DNA of 64,000 nucleotides from Guadua angustifolia (Eukaryota; Streptophyta; Magnoliopsida; Poales; Poaceae), in the NCBI GenBank assembly GCA_036346375.1, contig CM070517.1, positions 47,712,200 through 47,776,199 on the forward strand, read 5' to 3'. The position numbers and the translations under genes were made by a program. Shown here one piece after another: positions 44,191-56,166 of the stretch (position 1 is its first letter; every line of letters starts with the position of its first letter). Under the pieces are notes generated by a model. The model made no database searches and had not been told where the DNA came from. It saw only the letters and a program-made list of their open reading frames with translations.

Positions 44191-44518
44191 ATCAGATGAT
44201 AGAGATCGTATTGTGTGTGCGTGCACGCGTACGCGTGTTTTTCAAATTCAAACGGCCGGGAAAGGGCAGTCACATCGAACCGTAGAACTCAATGGTGCGT
44301 CAAGAAGGTTCATCTCTGCACACCCTGTACCTCAACCTTGAGTCCTTGACCCTGCAAATTGTATATTTTTTTTGTAAAAAAAGTTGCATTAGCTTCTTCG
44401 ACAGTATATGGGATGTCGAGTTGTCGACACCATTGAGCCCAGGCTGATTTGCTGAAGAAAATATAGGCAAAGAATATATATATAAAAAAGAGAAGGCTGT
44501 CCAACTGACTATTATTTA

Positions 44519-44814
44519 TGTTAGGGTTAGAAGCAAAAGCACACGGGAGTCGCAAGATTTAATGTGAAAAAACCTTTACGAAAAAAACCACAGAAAACAA
44601 TCTATTATAATAATTCAATGTTTACATATACAGAGAGTTGGCTTACATAGCCAAAGGTGTCATAGTTGTAGAAGGTTTGGACTAATAACTTATTTGGATA
44701 GAACCAAAAAATAATGTAAGTTGAGATAATTGAGTTATCTTCAACGAACCTCCCCTTAACTCAAAATATATAACGAAATTGTTTCCGGAAAAACCCAAAC
44801 GGAAATAAAGCATT
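44519..44814 (-). mobile_element. Copia-3 remnant, unit II left part
   Basis: 3' LTR at 44519-44743, homologous to 38170-38394, followed by the polypurine tract region. The remnant is interrupted at 44829 by the LINE and resumes at 60137. Confidence 0.7.
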
Positions 44815-44948
44815 GAATACAAGTGTGTTTCAGCTGCAGCAAAATGCCGGTCAGCGCATGGGGCCTTTATTGCCTGGCAGGAAAGGCAACAGGTGTTTCC
44901 TCATTGTGGTTAATGGCTCAGCAGGACACAAGGATACTGAGCTAGAAT

Positions 44949-45497
44949 GTCAGGGGGTTGAACAATATTGCTAAGCAGGCGGTCATCAGAGAGATGGTCT
45001 TCCAGAGCAGGGCGACCATCGTTTGCCTCCAGGAGACAAAGCTCCAGGTCATAGACAGTGCGGTGGTCCGGGCCCTACTGGGAGACTCATTTTCTGATAA
45101 TTTTTGTTTCCTTCCAGCGGAGCAGACTAGAGGAGGAATTCTCCTGGCCTGCTCATCTCTCCATTTTCAGATGTCTAATGTTCACATAGGTGTCAACTCC
45201 ATCTCCGCCACAGTAACTATGAAAGGATGATGGAGTCCACTGGTCTTGCACAAGTGTCTATGGGCCTCACCAGGAGGGCGCTAAGCTGATGTTCTTGCAA
45301 GAGATCAAGAATCTCCGGAGCCTCGTGCATGATGGTTGGCTCATTTTTAGAGACTTCAATATGTTATATCGGGTGTCAGACAAAAATAATGGCAATCCAA
45401 CAGAAGGCTGATGGGGGTTTTTCGGAGCATGCTGAATAATTTGGAGCTCAAGGAGATCAGGCTCAATGGCCGTAGTTTTACTTGGGGAGATGGAAGG
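44949..45497 (+). pseudogene. LINE ORF2, endonuclease part (interrupted)
   Basis: Translation from about 44949 gives GLNNIAKQAVIREM, then IVCLQETKL and RGGILLAC, the start of the APE-type endonuclease of plant L1 ORF2 (consensus WNVRGLN..., LQETK). LQETK contains the catalytic Glu that binds metal. The enzyme nicks target DNA for target-primed reverse transcription. A stop at 45228 and frame changes follow. The domain resumes as RSFTWGDGR at about 45465-45497, where the gypsy element cuts in. The frame continues at 57121. Confidence 0.8.
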
Positions 45498-46458
45498 TGT
45501 CACAGATCGCTACTGGGTACTTCTACGCCGCACAAAGCGGTCAACAAGGCAATAACGTGGCGCCCGGCGAAGTGGGCGAAGACGCTCGCCGCCCGGCGTC
45601 ACCCACGCGGCGGCCGGTCCGTGTGGCGCCCGGCGGTGTGGGCGAAGACGCCGCCGCCCGGCGGTCGGTCCGCGGTGGCCTCGGGCGTCGGGTGTGGCGC
45701 CTGGCGAAGGTGGGCGAAGCACGCTCGCCGCCTCGGCGGTCACCCACGGGCGTCCGGCGAGCGGTGGCGAAAGCACGCCTGCCGCCCGGGCGGTCGGTCG
45801 CTGTGGCGCCTGGCGAGAGATGGGCGAGGCACCGCCGCACCGCCAAGAAGACAAAAAGGTGGTGGGGCGGCTTTACCAAGTCTCCTTCCCTATCGCACTG
45901 CTCGGCAGCAGTCTCTGCGGTGTCGATCTATCAACTACGAGAATTTCTGCTACAAGCCCATTACTCGACGCCTCACCAACCCGCAAAGGGGTCACATCCC
46001 AAGTGACGGGCAGGGCCATGCGCCGGCATTTAATGAGGCTAGAGGAATGGGATAGCACAGGAAGGAGTAATAAATGCATAAGGATCAGCATGATGACCCC
46101 TCTTTTACCTACTCCTGCTAGCCCGGCCTATATAAGGGCCTTCTGGTGCATGGGAAAGGGGGGACGACGAGTCGAGCAAGCAAGAGTTCAAGAAGAGAGC
46201 CTAGGCAAGAACTTGTAACCGAAAGAATCAGATCGCACTAGTTCAAAAACACTCTATAAACAATCTAGCAGAAGTAATGTCATACCTCAGAAAAAGGGGC
46301 TCAACTCGGTAAAATCTTTGTGTCATCCCCGCTCACCGACGCCGAATCCTTCGCGTGGGGTCTCTAGGTTTTCACCTCTAGGTTAGCTACCATGAAGACG
46401 CCTCCTTCCAACCAAACCCGTCCTGTTGACTCCGGACTGTCAGCGGAACACGCCGACA
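45498..46458 (+). repeat. Gypsy 5' LTR
   Basis: Starts TGTCACAGATCGC and ends ACGCCGACA. It contains GC-rich tandem units of about 55-60 bp built on gtggcgcccggcgaag and gggcgaagacgctcgccgcc (45553-45830) and a TATA box (tatataagg, 46129). It differs from the 3' LTR mainly at homopolymers and CAG/CTG/CCG sites. Confidence 0.9.
46129..46137 (+). promoter_or_regulatory. TATA box of the gypsy 5' LTR
   Basis: The sequence tatataagg lies in a GC-rich context. The same is at 56769 in the 3' LTR. Confidence 0.6.
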
Positions 46459-46549
46459 GGGCGCGCCTGTAGGGGCTAGTGGTTGGTTTTTCCGCTAACT
46501 CCCCAGCCAGATTGGCGCTCGATTTGGAAGTAAGCCTGTATCTCAAGAT

Positions 46550-48060
46550 GGCGATTCTCGGCACCAGATGTGGCGGGACAAGCGACGCCAAGGCGCTTTC
46601 GGCCGCGCGCGGTTGAGGGATCGTTTCACCCGCCCAGAGGGCGGCGCCATTGTTCCTTTTGGAGGCGGTGGAGCAGCCCGTGCGCCGCAGTGGCCATGGA
46701 GGCGCTACCCCGCCGTAACTTGCACGCAGCTCGTGCCTTCTCGACCACCCACCGGTGGAGTTCGCGGAGACTCTCCGCCACTCTGCGGTCGCGAGCATCG
46801 CCGGTCTCGTGGATGCGCCCAACTTCGTAGGGCTCTCGGCGGTCAGTATCATGGTACCTTGTCGCTTAAGGCGATGCAGAGCGCACTCAAAGCGCCCACC
46901 GCCCTAACGAGAAAGGCTCGCCGACGGGCCGGGTCAAGGAAGGGCGCGCAAAGGTCGGGTCCCTGCCCACAAGGACCGTGGGGACCTCCGCCTCATTTGA
47001 TGAGAGTCGCCACGGGCGTGGTGATGACCTCATGATGGTCGCCGCCGCGCCACCGGGACCGTGAGCGCCGCCGCTGTAAGGTGTAGCATCGACGGTGAGA
47101 GTTCCCGTGGCTCTCACTTCGGACCAAGGAGGAGGTTCACTCCTCCGACTCTATAGGGAGCCAGGCCCAGCGTTCCCGGGGGCGGTCCCCGGATCGGGTC
47201 CTTGATGAGCGGCCGGCTTCTCTACTGGCGTCGGGTGCAAGTTTTCTCCGGCGATCGCCCGCGTGGACGGGACAGACAGTTCCGCCCGGCGACTATAGAA
47301 AATATGACGGCACCACTCAACCCGGAGGAGTTCTCCCAATCTATACGACGATGGAAAGGGCGGTGGCGGATCTCAAAAGGTCATGGCTAACTATTCCCCA
47401 TCAGCCTTTGACGGGCTCGCTTCGCCTCGTCATAAATCTCCCCGAGGATCGGTGCACTCGTGGGGAAAGCAGCGACCTCTTCGTCACCAACATTCGTGGC
47501 TCCTTTATGCAGCTGCGGCGTGGAGGACGACCTCCACGCCTGGAGCAAGAAAAAGGGGAGTCGCTTCGCGACTTCATTCGGTGGTTTTGCCACTGCCGCA
47601 ATACAACCCCCCACATCTCCGAGCAATCGGTCGTCATCGCCTTTAGAAGGGGCGACGCGATCAAGAAGATGAAGGAGAAGATGGCCACCAGACCATCGCT
47701 CCACCTCCGAAGCTTTCCTCGCACACATAAGTGTGCGCGGCCCGGAGGCGAGGGCAGCTACCGCCCCAAGGGTGGCTGGCAAGGCGATGAAGCCGACCTC
47801 GGCGGTTCCGCCGCAGTAAGAAGGCGCGAAGCGAGGCAGAGAAGCGTGCAGTTTTGCCGCCAAACGCGACGACGAAGAGGACCTCGCGCCGAACGCGAAC
47901 CGCCGCGATCGGCGCTGATGATCGCCGGAGCGGCGTGATTTACCGTCGTGGACCGGCGAACGACGCCGCGACGGCGCGATGACCACCGCGGTCATGGGAA
48001 CGACCGCCGCGACTGAAGGAGGGCGAGCCCTCATCGCCCAATACATCGAACCAATACCCA
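46550..48060 (+). pseudogene. Gypsy gag, frameshifted
   Basis: Retrotransposon gag domain pieces are visible at 47440-47700 (DLFVTNIRGSFMQL, then EKGESLRDFIRWFCHCRNT and SVVIAFRRGD), as in grass gypsy gags (consensus GESLRDFIRRFC). The sequence before is Ala/Arg-rich and changes frame several times. After 47700 an Arg/Glu-rich part suggests the nucleocapsid region, but no CCHC knuckle is intact. Gag forms the particle around element RNA. Not functional as read. Confidence 0.65.
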
Positions 48061-48329
48061 TGACCTAGACAAATTGCCGGTCGTGGACAAAATGGTGGAG
48101 AAGCGGCTCATGAGCGCCGCCCGACGACGCGATCAAGATGAAGATCCCGCCTCGCCGCCTTCCAAAGAAAGCGGATCACACTCGGGCCTACATTTATGGT
48201 GGTTCGTCCACCTTTTTCTCCAACGCCGCCACAAGCTGCTGAAGAGGGAGGTGGGCCACGGCCAAGCTCGTGGGTGGGTCGATGTCAAGTGGTCTGAGCA
48301 GACGCCACTTTTAGCCAGCCGACCACCCC

Positions 48330-48900
48330 GAGGGCGCCACCGCCCGGGCATCTCCCGGCCGTGGTGTTGCCCACCATTCGAACGCGGCTAGGGCGCTGCG
48401 GTCGGTGGACTGAGGGAGCTCCATCAACCTCCGTCTCTTCGGCATTTTCGGGCGCCCATCCCGCAAGCAGATCTCAGGCTCGGCTCGCCCATCTTTGGGG
48501 TGGCACCGGAGTGTGGCTTAATGCCCATAGGTCAGGTGTGCCTCCCCATCACCTTCGGGGATGAAGACAACTACCGCACTGAGATGGTGGATTTTGAGGT
48601 CGCCGACTTCGACCTCCCCTACAATGCCTTGCTTGGCCGACCGGCGTTGGCCAAGTTCATGGCGGCCACCCACTATGCTTACATGGTGGTGAAGATGCCG
48701 GGGCCGCGCGGCCCCCTTGCGATCCGGGTGGATAAGGCCGAGGCCTTGCGCTGCCACAAGTATGCGCTGGACATGTCCGGTGCCACCTGCGTCGGGCGCC
48801 CCGACGCCACTTCCTGAGCCCTCAGCTCGATTCGCCTCACCTGGCTCCGCCGGTGAGGTTAAGGTGGTCGCCCTGAGCGAGGGCGAGCCCCGAAAGACCG
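48330..48900 (+). pseudogene. Gypsy protease region
   Basis: The open stretch 48500-48817 reads MPIGQVCLPITFGDEDNYRT, then FEVADFDLPYNALLGRPALA and MPGPRGPLAIRVD. This is the conserved segment C-terminal to the aspartic protease in grass gypsy polyproteins (LGRPALAKFMA). The catalytic DTG/DSG motif is not clear in the preceding shifted frames. Confidence 0.7.
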
Positions 48901-49099
48901 TCAACATTGGCGCCAACCTCAGCGCCAAATAGGAAGACGCGCTCGTCACCTTCCTCCAGTCCAACTCCGACGTGTTCGCCTGGCAACCGTCCGACATGAC
49001 TGGGTCCCTAAGGAGGTGATCGAGCACCGACAGCAACGCCCCGAGGCGCGTCCGGCCCCAGAAGGTCCGAGGCAGCGCCGAGCGCCAAGATGCCATTCG

Positions 49100-49872
49100 A
49101 GAGGAGGTAGAGAAGTCAGCCGAGCGCAGGATTGTTAGGGAAGTCTCTCATCTCGAGTGGCTTGCCAACCCCATGCTTGTTAAGAAGTCCAACGGGAAAT
49201 GGCGATGTGTGTCGACTTCACCGACCTCAACAAGGCTCGCCTGGGACCTGATACCCCCGCCATGAAGTCGACCTCATTGTTGACTCCACGGCGGGATACG
49301 AGCTGCTGTGCTTCTTGGATGCGTACTCCGGGTACCACCAGATTAGCATGGCCCTTGAAGATGAAGAGAAGACCACTTTTGTAACCCCTACGGGTGTTTA
49401 CTGTTATGTAAGAATGGCTTTTGGTTTAAAGAATGCTGGTTCCACTTACCAACGTGCCATGCACATTACCTTCCGCCCCCAGATAGGGCGAAATCTTGAA
49501 GTTTACGTTGATGATTTAGTCGTGAAGATCAAAGAGAGTGAGGAATTGATCCGAGACCTGGAGGAAACCTTCGCCAACCTCCGGAAGAACTGTCTGAAGC
49601 TCAACCCGGAAAAATGCGTGTTCGGTGTGCCCTCCGGCAAGCTGTTGGGCTTCCTGGTGTCCAGCCGGGGCATTGAAGCCAATCCTGACAAGATATCGGC
49701 CATCGAACACATGAAGCCGCCAGCGCGGCTCAAGCAAGTCCAATGCCTGGCCGGTCGCCTGGCCTCCCTGGGGCGGTTCATTGCCCGGTTGGGAGAAAAA
49801 AGCTTGCCTCTGTTCAAGCTGTTGAAGAAGACGAACCACTTCGAGTGGATCAAGAAGCCTGTATATGCTTGA
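49100..49872 (+). pseudogene. Gypsy reverse transcriptase
   Basis: The best-preserved pol part. KKSNGKWRMCVDF-type text near 49180 is followed by a frame break, and then 49315-49872 is open: AYSGYHQISMA, FVTPTGVYCYVRMAFGLKNA, and YVDD at 49504-49515 (the catalytic Asp pair). The thumb and connection segments (NPEKCVFGV, GFLVSSRGIEANPDKI) lead to a TGA after KKPVYA. It copies element RNA into DNA. The frame break before 49315 and the stop at 49872 interrupt the polyprotein. Confidence 0.85.
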
Positions 49873-51340
49873 AGATTTGAAGCGGTACTCTCCTCTCCCT
49901 GTTGGTCTCTCTCCACGGTGAGCCCTTGCTCCTATACATAGCCGCCACCCCGAGGTGGTGAGCGCTTGTGCTAATTATGAGAGGGAAGGCGCCCAGAGGT
50001 CGGTGTACTACATCGGCAAGGTGTCTGCATGAAGTAGAGACCCAGCACCAAGAAGCTCAAGATGTCAGACGCGTCCCGTGGCGCCCAGAAGTCATGCATT
50101 ATTTCCAAGAGCGGAAATTACCGTGGTCACGCCTACCCTCTCAAGGGAAATTCTCCACAACCGAGAAGCAGAGGGCTAAATTGCTAAATGGTCGGTGGAG
50201 CCGGGGAATTCAACCTCAAACCAGACTCGCAAGACCGCCATCAAAGTCAAGTCAAGCGGAGTTCGTCGCCGAGTGGACTCCTTCACTCTCGGTCAAGAAG
50301 CCCCGCGCCTCTCCTCGACCTTATTCTTCGATGGCTCCTTCAGTTGGAAGGCGCGGGCCGGAGTTGTCCTGGTCTCTCCGACCGCGACATCCTCCAATAT
50401 GTGGTCGCCTCGATTTCAATGCCACAAACAACATAGCCGAGTACGAGGGCTCACTTTGGTGGTTACGATTGCTTCGGCCTGGGCATTCGGCACCTCCAAG
50501 TCAAGGGAGACTCCTGCTGGTCATCAATCAAGCGGAAGGAGTTCCAAAGGTTCACCCCACCATGGCGGCGCACTTGGCGGAAGTCCAAAGATGGAGCGCC
50601 ACTTTGAAGGTTTGGGGTATATCCATGTCCTCGGTGCGACAATCACCTTGGGACGGGCCGCAGCTTGCGCCCTCAAGGGCTCCTGCTCGGCCGAGTCTTC
50701 GAAGAAAGGTTATCGCGACCGTCCATTGCGGCCCCCGATTCATGTGGGGACGATGGTGTCACCGTCGCAGCCCCCGCTCAGCGGGGACGACAGCAAGGCC
50801 GCTATGACCTCCGGCTCGCAAGGGAAGGCGACGCCGCCGCCATGGCCCCCGGCCCGGGAGGCAGCGTGTTCGCCCCAACCCCTGTGTCCGGAGGAGATGA
50901 CAGTGTCGCCGAGGCAAGACCAGGGAAAAGCTTGGCCCGGCGGAGTACCCAAAGCGATCACCGAGTGGTCGCCACGCTGGGTCAGAAGATCGGTGGATGG
51001 ATCCTATCCTAGCCTTCTGCGTGACCAAGTGATCCCGACGATGATGCCTCCGAGAAGATTGCACGAAGGCCAAGTGCTATACCGTAGGTGGGGACCTATA
51101 TCGCCGAGCGTAAACGGAGTTCTACCGGCGCATCACTCGGGAAGAGGGGAGCAATCGCTCTCGATATCCATGGAGGCGCAGCGCAGAGCTATATGTCCGC
51201 CGAACGCCGCTCGCAAAGCGCTTTTGCCAAGGATTTTATTGGCTCATCGCCTCCGTGATGCTTGCGAAGCCGGTGAGGACGGCGGCTTGTCGGCTTCTTC
51301 GCTAGGCAAATCCACCGACTAGCCCAGGCTCTGCAAACCA
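49873..51340 (+). pseudogene. Gypsy RNase H and linker, frameshifted
   Basis: RNase H motifs are split over frames: LFFDGSF near 50320 (first catalytic Asp), DFNATNNIAEYE near 50420 (catalytic Glu), and LLLVINQAEGVPKV near 50515. The sequence to 51340 is the linker to integrase with no clear zinc-binding HHCC segment in one frame. RNase H removes RNA from the RNA/DNA hybrid. Confidence 0.65.
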
Positions 51341-51990
51341 TCCCGCTTTCCTGGTCGTTTGCGGTCTAGGGGCTGGATATCCTAGGCCCGTTCCCGCGGG
51401 CCACAGGGGGTTTCACCCACCTCTTCGTCGCCATCAACAAGTTCACAAAGTGGGTTGAAGCCGAGGCGGTGCGCGCCATCACGGCCGTTGCTGCTGTCAA
51501 GTTCATTCGCGGGATCTTCGCCCGCTTTGGAGTCGCCAACCGCATCATCACCGACAACGGGACTCAATTCACTAGTGCGGCTTTCCTGGACTTCTGCGAT
51601 GAAATGGGCACCAAGGTATGTTTCGCTTCGGTGGCCCATCCCATGAGCAATGGGCAAGCAGAACGCGCCAACGTGCTGGTGCTGAAGGGCCTCAAGACAA
51701 GGGCGTTTGATTGGCTTCACAAGCGGGGCGCGCGGTGGACTGAGGAGCTCCCGGCGGTGCTGTGGTCGCTCCGTACCACGCCTAGCCGGGCCACGGGCGA
51801 GACACCCTTCTTCCTGGTGTACGGGGCGGAGGCTGTTCTCCCCTCCGAGCTGTCGCTCGGTTCTCCGCGCGTCTCGGCGTTCAACGAGGAAGACCAAGGA
51901 GATCTCCGACGGGAAGACGTCAACCTTTTGGAAGAGGTACGGGATCGCTGCTCTCCGCGCCGCCCGCTACCAGCAAAGTCTCAGGCGATA
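51341..51990 (+). pseudogene. Gypsy integrase core
   Basis: A single frame holds GLDILGPFPRATGG (Asp codon at 51376), IITDNGTQF (Asp at 51553) and GQAERAN (Glu at 51661). Spacing is D-x58-D-x35-E, the canonical DD35E triad of retroviral-type integrases. It continues to ETPFFLVYGAEAVLP, a highly conserved gypsy motif, then decays after 51960. It would insert the cDNA. The core itself looks intact, though the polyprotein upstream is broken. Confidence 0.9.
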
Positions 51991-53640
51991 CCATGCCACC
52001 CGGGTCTCTGAGAGAACATCGCGGCAAGCATGACCGGTCTTGCGCAGACCAGACGCATGCTTGGGTTGCACAAACTATCTCCCGGTGGGAGGGCCTCTTT
52101 AAGGTGGTTTGGTATCTCGCCAGTATGTCCGGTTATTAATCGAGGACGGCGAAGAACTAATGAATTCCTATAACATTGAGTTATTGCAAAAGTTCTATCC
52201 TTGAAGGAGTTGTAAGTACCCAGCAGCTCGCCCTTGTCAGCCATGAGGTAAGTCTCTCCCTTGGTCGGTCTGGCTTCGCGCGTTAGTAAACTTGTTGCCT
52301 AGAAGGCTTTTACTTTACCATTGGTGTCCCTTTCTGTGCCCTTGGCGGCAAGTTTTTTGCATGAATGTCGCTGGTCCCGTATGTTTGCTAATTCCTTGGT
52401 GATCTATAGAGTCACCTGGTGCCCGTGTCCGACAAGGACGGGTGGCCAGGGGGCGGGCTAGATGTGGTGCTCAAACGTGGCTCGCACGCCTCAGGTTGGC
52501 TCCTTGAAGCACCGTTGGTTGTCACCGCAAGCATCGTTAGTCTAGAACCCCTCCTGGAAGCCCGCTGCCTTGGCACACAGTACCGTGGTTCGATCTCCGA
52601 AAAAAATCGCAAGGACTTAGGAATCAAAAAGGCGGACCGGGGCTTACTTCATACGGGGACCTATGTCGTTTGGTTTTATCTTGCATGTGCACTACGCAAA
52701 GCCTACTCATTCTGTTGGTAGCTATGTACGCGCACAGGCCAAGACTTAGAAGCGCCGGTTCATTGCATGAAGTCCCCAAGCCTTCCCGTGGTCGCCGGGC
52801 GCTCGGGGGCTGACCGCCCCAAGCCTCTTCGTGGTCGCCCAGGCGCTCGGGGGCTGGTCGCCGCCCCAAGCCTCTTCGTGGTCGCCCAGATGCTTGGGGG
52901 CTGATCGCCCAATGGTATATAAAGCAAGATAAGTGCTCCGCGCTGCATTTTTGACCATTTCCTTATGTGCATGCGCTAAGATGGGTCAAGTTGCGCGTGA
53001 TTGTCGTGAGTGTTAAAAATCAGCGGCCCCTCATGATAAATGGAAGTATGCTAAAGCGTTAACGTCGCGCGCTAAGCGACCGAAGCGCAAGTCAGCGCAG
53101 ATACTCAAACACGGCTCAGACGCCTCGGGTTGGTTCCTCAAGCACCGGTTGTCACCGCCGAGTACCATCGGTCTAAAAACACTTCCGAAACTTGTTGCCT
53201 CGCCACGCTTTACCGCAAAGACGCTTTCAGCGATCATCGTGGTCCAAGTTCCAGGAGAGTTGGGACCAATTGACAATCCCGCAAGAAAACCAGACGCTAA
53301 GATCAGCTATGTCTTATGCCTCTTGTCGGACTCAAGGTCGTTTTTTGCCTAAGCCTCGTATGACTTGTGTGATCCATACTTGTGTTTGCAGCAACCGCGC
53401 ATAATCGCTGGCGGAACTCAGGAATGCTGCCCTAATCCAGGCGCTCCTCAGGCGATCCAGCCAAATTAAAAGGCTGGCCGCCTAACGGTTTAATCTAGCG
53501 AACTCGATCATACAACACGAACAAGCATACGGATAGCATTAACCCAGAAATATCTGTTCTACTAAATGCTGCCTGAGTGTTCATGCATACAGGTAGACCG
53601 ACAAAAGGAAGCAAAACAAAAAGAACAAAGAGGCTGCCCG
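51991..53640 (+). other. Gypsy 3' internal region without plus-strand gene
   Basis: Contains three tandem units of about 45 bp ('ccccaagcctcttcgtggtcgcccag', 52775-52910). An 80-bp sequence also occurs twice (about 52490-52560 and 53105-53180: 'cgcctc.ggttggttcct.aagcaccg'). No ORF with a known family on the plus strand. Confidence 0.6.
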
Positions 53641-53644
53641 GCCC

Positions 53645-55861
53645 TTCACTCTTCATCACCGACGTCGATGTTGTCGCCCTCGTCGCCTTCCACGCCAGCC
53701 AGGTGGAGACATCCATGACCGGCCGCTCCACTTCCAAAGATCCCGCCACGTGTTCGGCGGCACAGCGCACTCAAGGCTTCTGGCACAGTCTCCCTCGATG
53801 TCGGCCGCCACCACCGCCATGGGATCGGCGGCGGCTGCTGGCCGCCCAAAGAAAGCAGCCGTAGGTCGCGGTCATGATCGCGACCTCTCGCCCTTCTCTG
53901 GCGGAGCGGGCGGCGAGGCTTCAGCAATGAGTGCTTCCACTACCGTTGGTCGATGGGCAAACAGAGGGCGGAGTCCTCCAAGCGCGCTGATGCCACCCCA
54001 AGGGCCTGTGCACCTCTTCGTAGGCCGAAGGCCTTCTTGAGCATGACAGACAGATTACGCCGCAGGTGGAAGGACTCGAGCTCCGAGGTCTTCAGCGCCG
54101 CCTCGGCCCTCTCCACCCGTTCTTCGGCCCTCTCTGCCCGCGTCTGCATGGCAGCCGCGTCGGTTCTCTCCTGCGTCAGCGCCACCTCCGCCCTCACCCG
54201 CTCCCGCAGCAGCTCGCCCTTCACCGACGCCAACTGCTGGGCTGTCTCGGCCCCGTGTCTAGCGGCTGCAGCGAGGGCGGTGCCCAACGAGGCATGCATA
54301 TCCCCGAGCCCGGTGAAGAGCTCGACGTGGCGTTCGGTGGGGGCAATGGCGGCGCGAGGGGCGAGGCGTCCGGAAGCGCTGGCGCCAGGATCGTCCGCTT
54401 CGACCCTCTCTGCGGCAGCAGGCGGAGGCACCTGGGCGGAGGTGCCCGCCGTCCCGGTGGGCGCTGGGGACGTTGGCGCCCTTGGCGCGTCCTGAGGGGC
54501 CACCTTTGGCGGTACCCTCAAGCTGAGACCGGCCATCGGGAGTGTCAGGCCACCTTGTTGGGTGGTGGCTCAGGCTGCGGGTCGGCGCGGCGCCATGCTA
54601 TTGGGGGCGTCGAGGAGGAAGTGTCAGCGAAGGTGTCGGAGCCGGGCGCCCATGGCGGCGGCGCCGAAGAAGAAGACGTCAAGGTAGGCGCCATGGGAGG
54701 CAAAGGCTTCCGGCGATGAAGTCGAGATCGGGCGCCTCTGTCGCCGCGCGGGTGCCGCCACGGCAGGCTCGTGGGCGAGAGGTTTGCCGCGACGCGGCCT
54801 TCTTAGGATCCGCACTGTGGCGTCCGGGCGATTGGTCGCTTGCCCATAGCCCGATCACTGGCGGGGGCGGTCCTCGATCACCGCCGAGCCACGGTCGGCA
54901 CCACTGGCGGGCCCGTGGAGTCCATCGCTGGGAGCACCACGACCAGCGCCCGCGGCTCCAAATCGGCGAAGCGATCGAGCCGCCGAAGGGTGTGCGGTTG
55001 GAACCGGCCAGATCAAGACGGCGAGCCATCTACCCTGGATCGGCTCCTCCAAGTTTCCCGCGCCTGGCAATGGACAAAAAATAGCTGCTGGTTGGTAGGA
55101 AGCCACAAAAAGAATCATGGGCGCAAGAAAAAGCCAAAGAGAGACAAAGACTTACGCCCCGCCACGCGCGCTGTGGTCGCTCATCGCCAGATATTGCATG
55201 CGGGCGGACGCTGCGCGAAGAGGGCGATCCTCCGCCACGAAGTCCCGAGCTACCAAATTTCAACATCCGACTTCCGCGATCGGTGGATGCGGGTCGCCAT
55301 CGCGCGGAGCTCCGCCGTCTCCTCGACCGGCGAGTTCCAGTCCTCGGAGGCCTCCGCTGCCCCGGCAGGCACCTCCAAGGCGTCGATTCCGCTGTCATCT
55401 TTGATGTACAGCCATTCGCTGCGCCAGGACTTCCAGTTGGACCTGGGCTGAAAGGCGATGTAGCGGGAGGCCATCCCGTCCCGAAGGCGGAAATAGCAGC
55501 TCCCCACTATCTCGTTGTCATGGGAGGCGCGGCAGAGGAAGAAGTGGCGAAAGAGTGGAAGATTCGGTATCACCCCCATGAACATTTCACATAGGTGTGC
55601 GAAGATGGAAAGGAAGACAATGGAGTTGGGGGTGAGGTGAAGGTGGTGGATCCCGTAGAAATGGAGGACGGTGAGGAAGAATTCAGAAAATGACGGGACC
55701 AGGCCCGCCATCATGGCCCAAGTGTGAATGAGGATCTCATCGGAAAGGCACCGCGGTGTGGCGGTCCCCGCCCGGAAGCTGAAGGTGCCCTCCGGCGCTA
55801 TGATGGCCATCCTATTCACCGTGGCGGCGTCCGCGGTGGAGGCAGGGATGGGAGGCGCCAT
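53645..55861 (-). pseudogene. Antisense ORF of the gypsy element (PF04195-type 'gypsy transposon' domain)
   Basis: On the minus strand, ATG 55861 opens about 200 codons with a segment SEFFLTVLHFYGIHHLHLTP followed by NSIVFLSIFAHLCEMFMG and SWRSEWLYIKD. This matches the plant domain catalogued as 'putative gypsy type transposon' (Transposase_28). Further along, 54536-53940 encodes an Ala/Glu/Arg-rich probable coiled coil (ERAEERVERAEAAL), likely the same gene after an intron or frame breaks. Such antisense ORFs lie between integrase and 3' LTR in some grass gypsy families and have no proven role. Splicing was not determined. The first part is well supported and the join is inferred. Confidence 0.65.
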
Positions 55862-56166
55862 GAAGATGAAGAAGGCGAAGGCTTTTTGTGCGAAGAAGTT
55901 GAAGAAGTGAAAGTTGGGGTGCGCAAGAAAGGAGAAGGCGTAAACCGCTTGATACAGATGAACCTATATATGCACCCCTGCACCGACGGTTCGCGAAGGG
56001 ACAAGACCGTGTGTCGCCTCAGGTCCCGAGAAAAATCTGCAGATACGCGGGGGAGGACCGAGGCGGTCGTATCCTCATGAGTGGTGGCCCCGCCCAAGAG
56101 CACACTAAACATTTAATAAAGGTTCTAGAAAGCTTTGGCACGTGCTCGTGGCATGGCCCGGGCTCT

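Noticed and set aside
47387..48061. 224-aa minus-strand ORF opposite gypsy gag
   Set aside because: Low-complexity Arg/Ser/Ala composition. The plus strand holds recognisable gag motifs.
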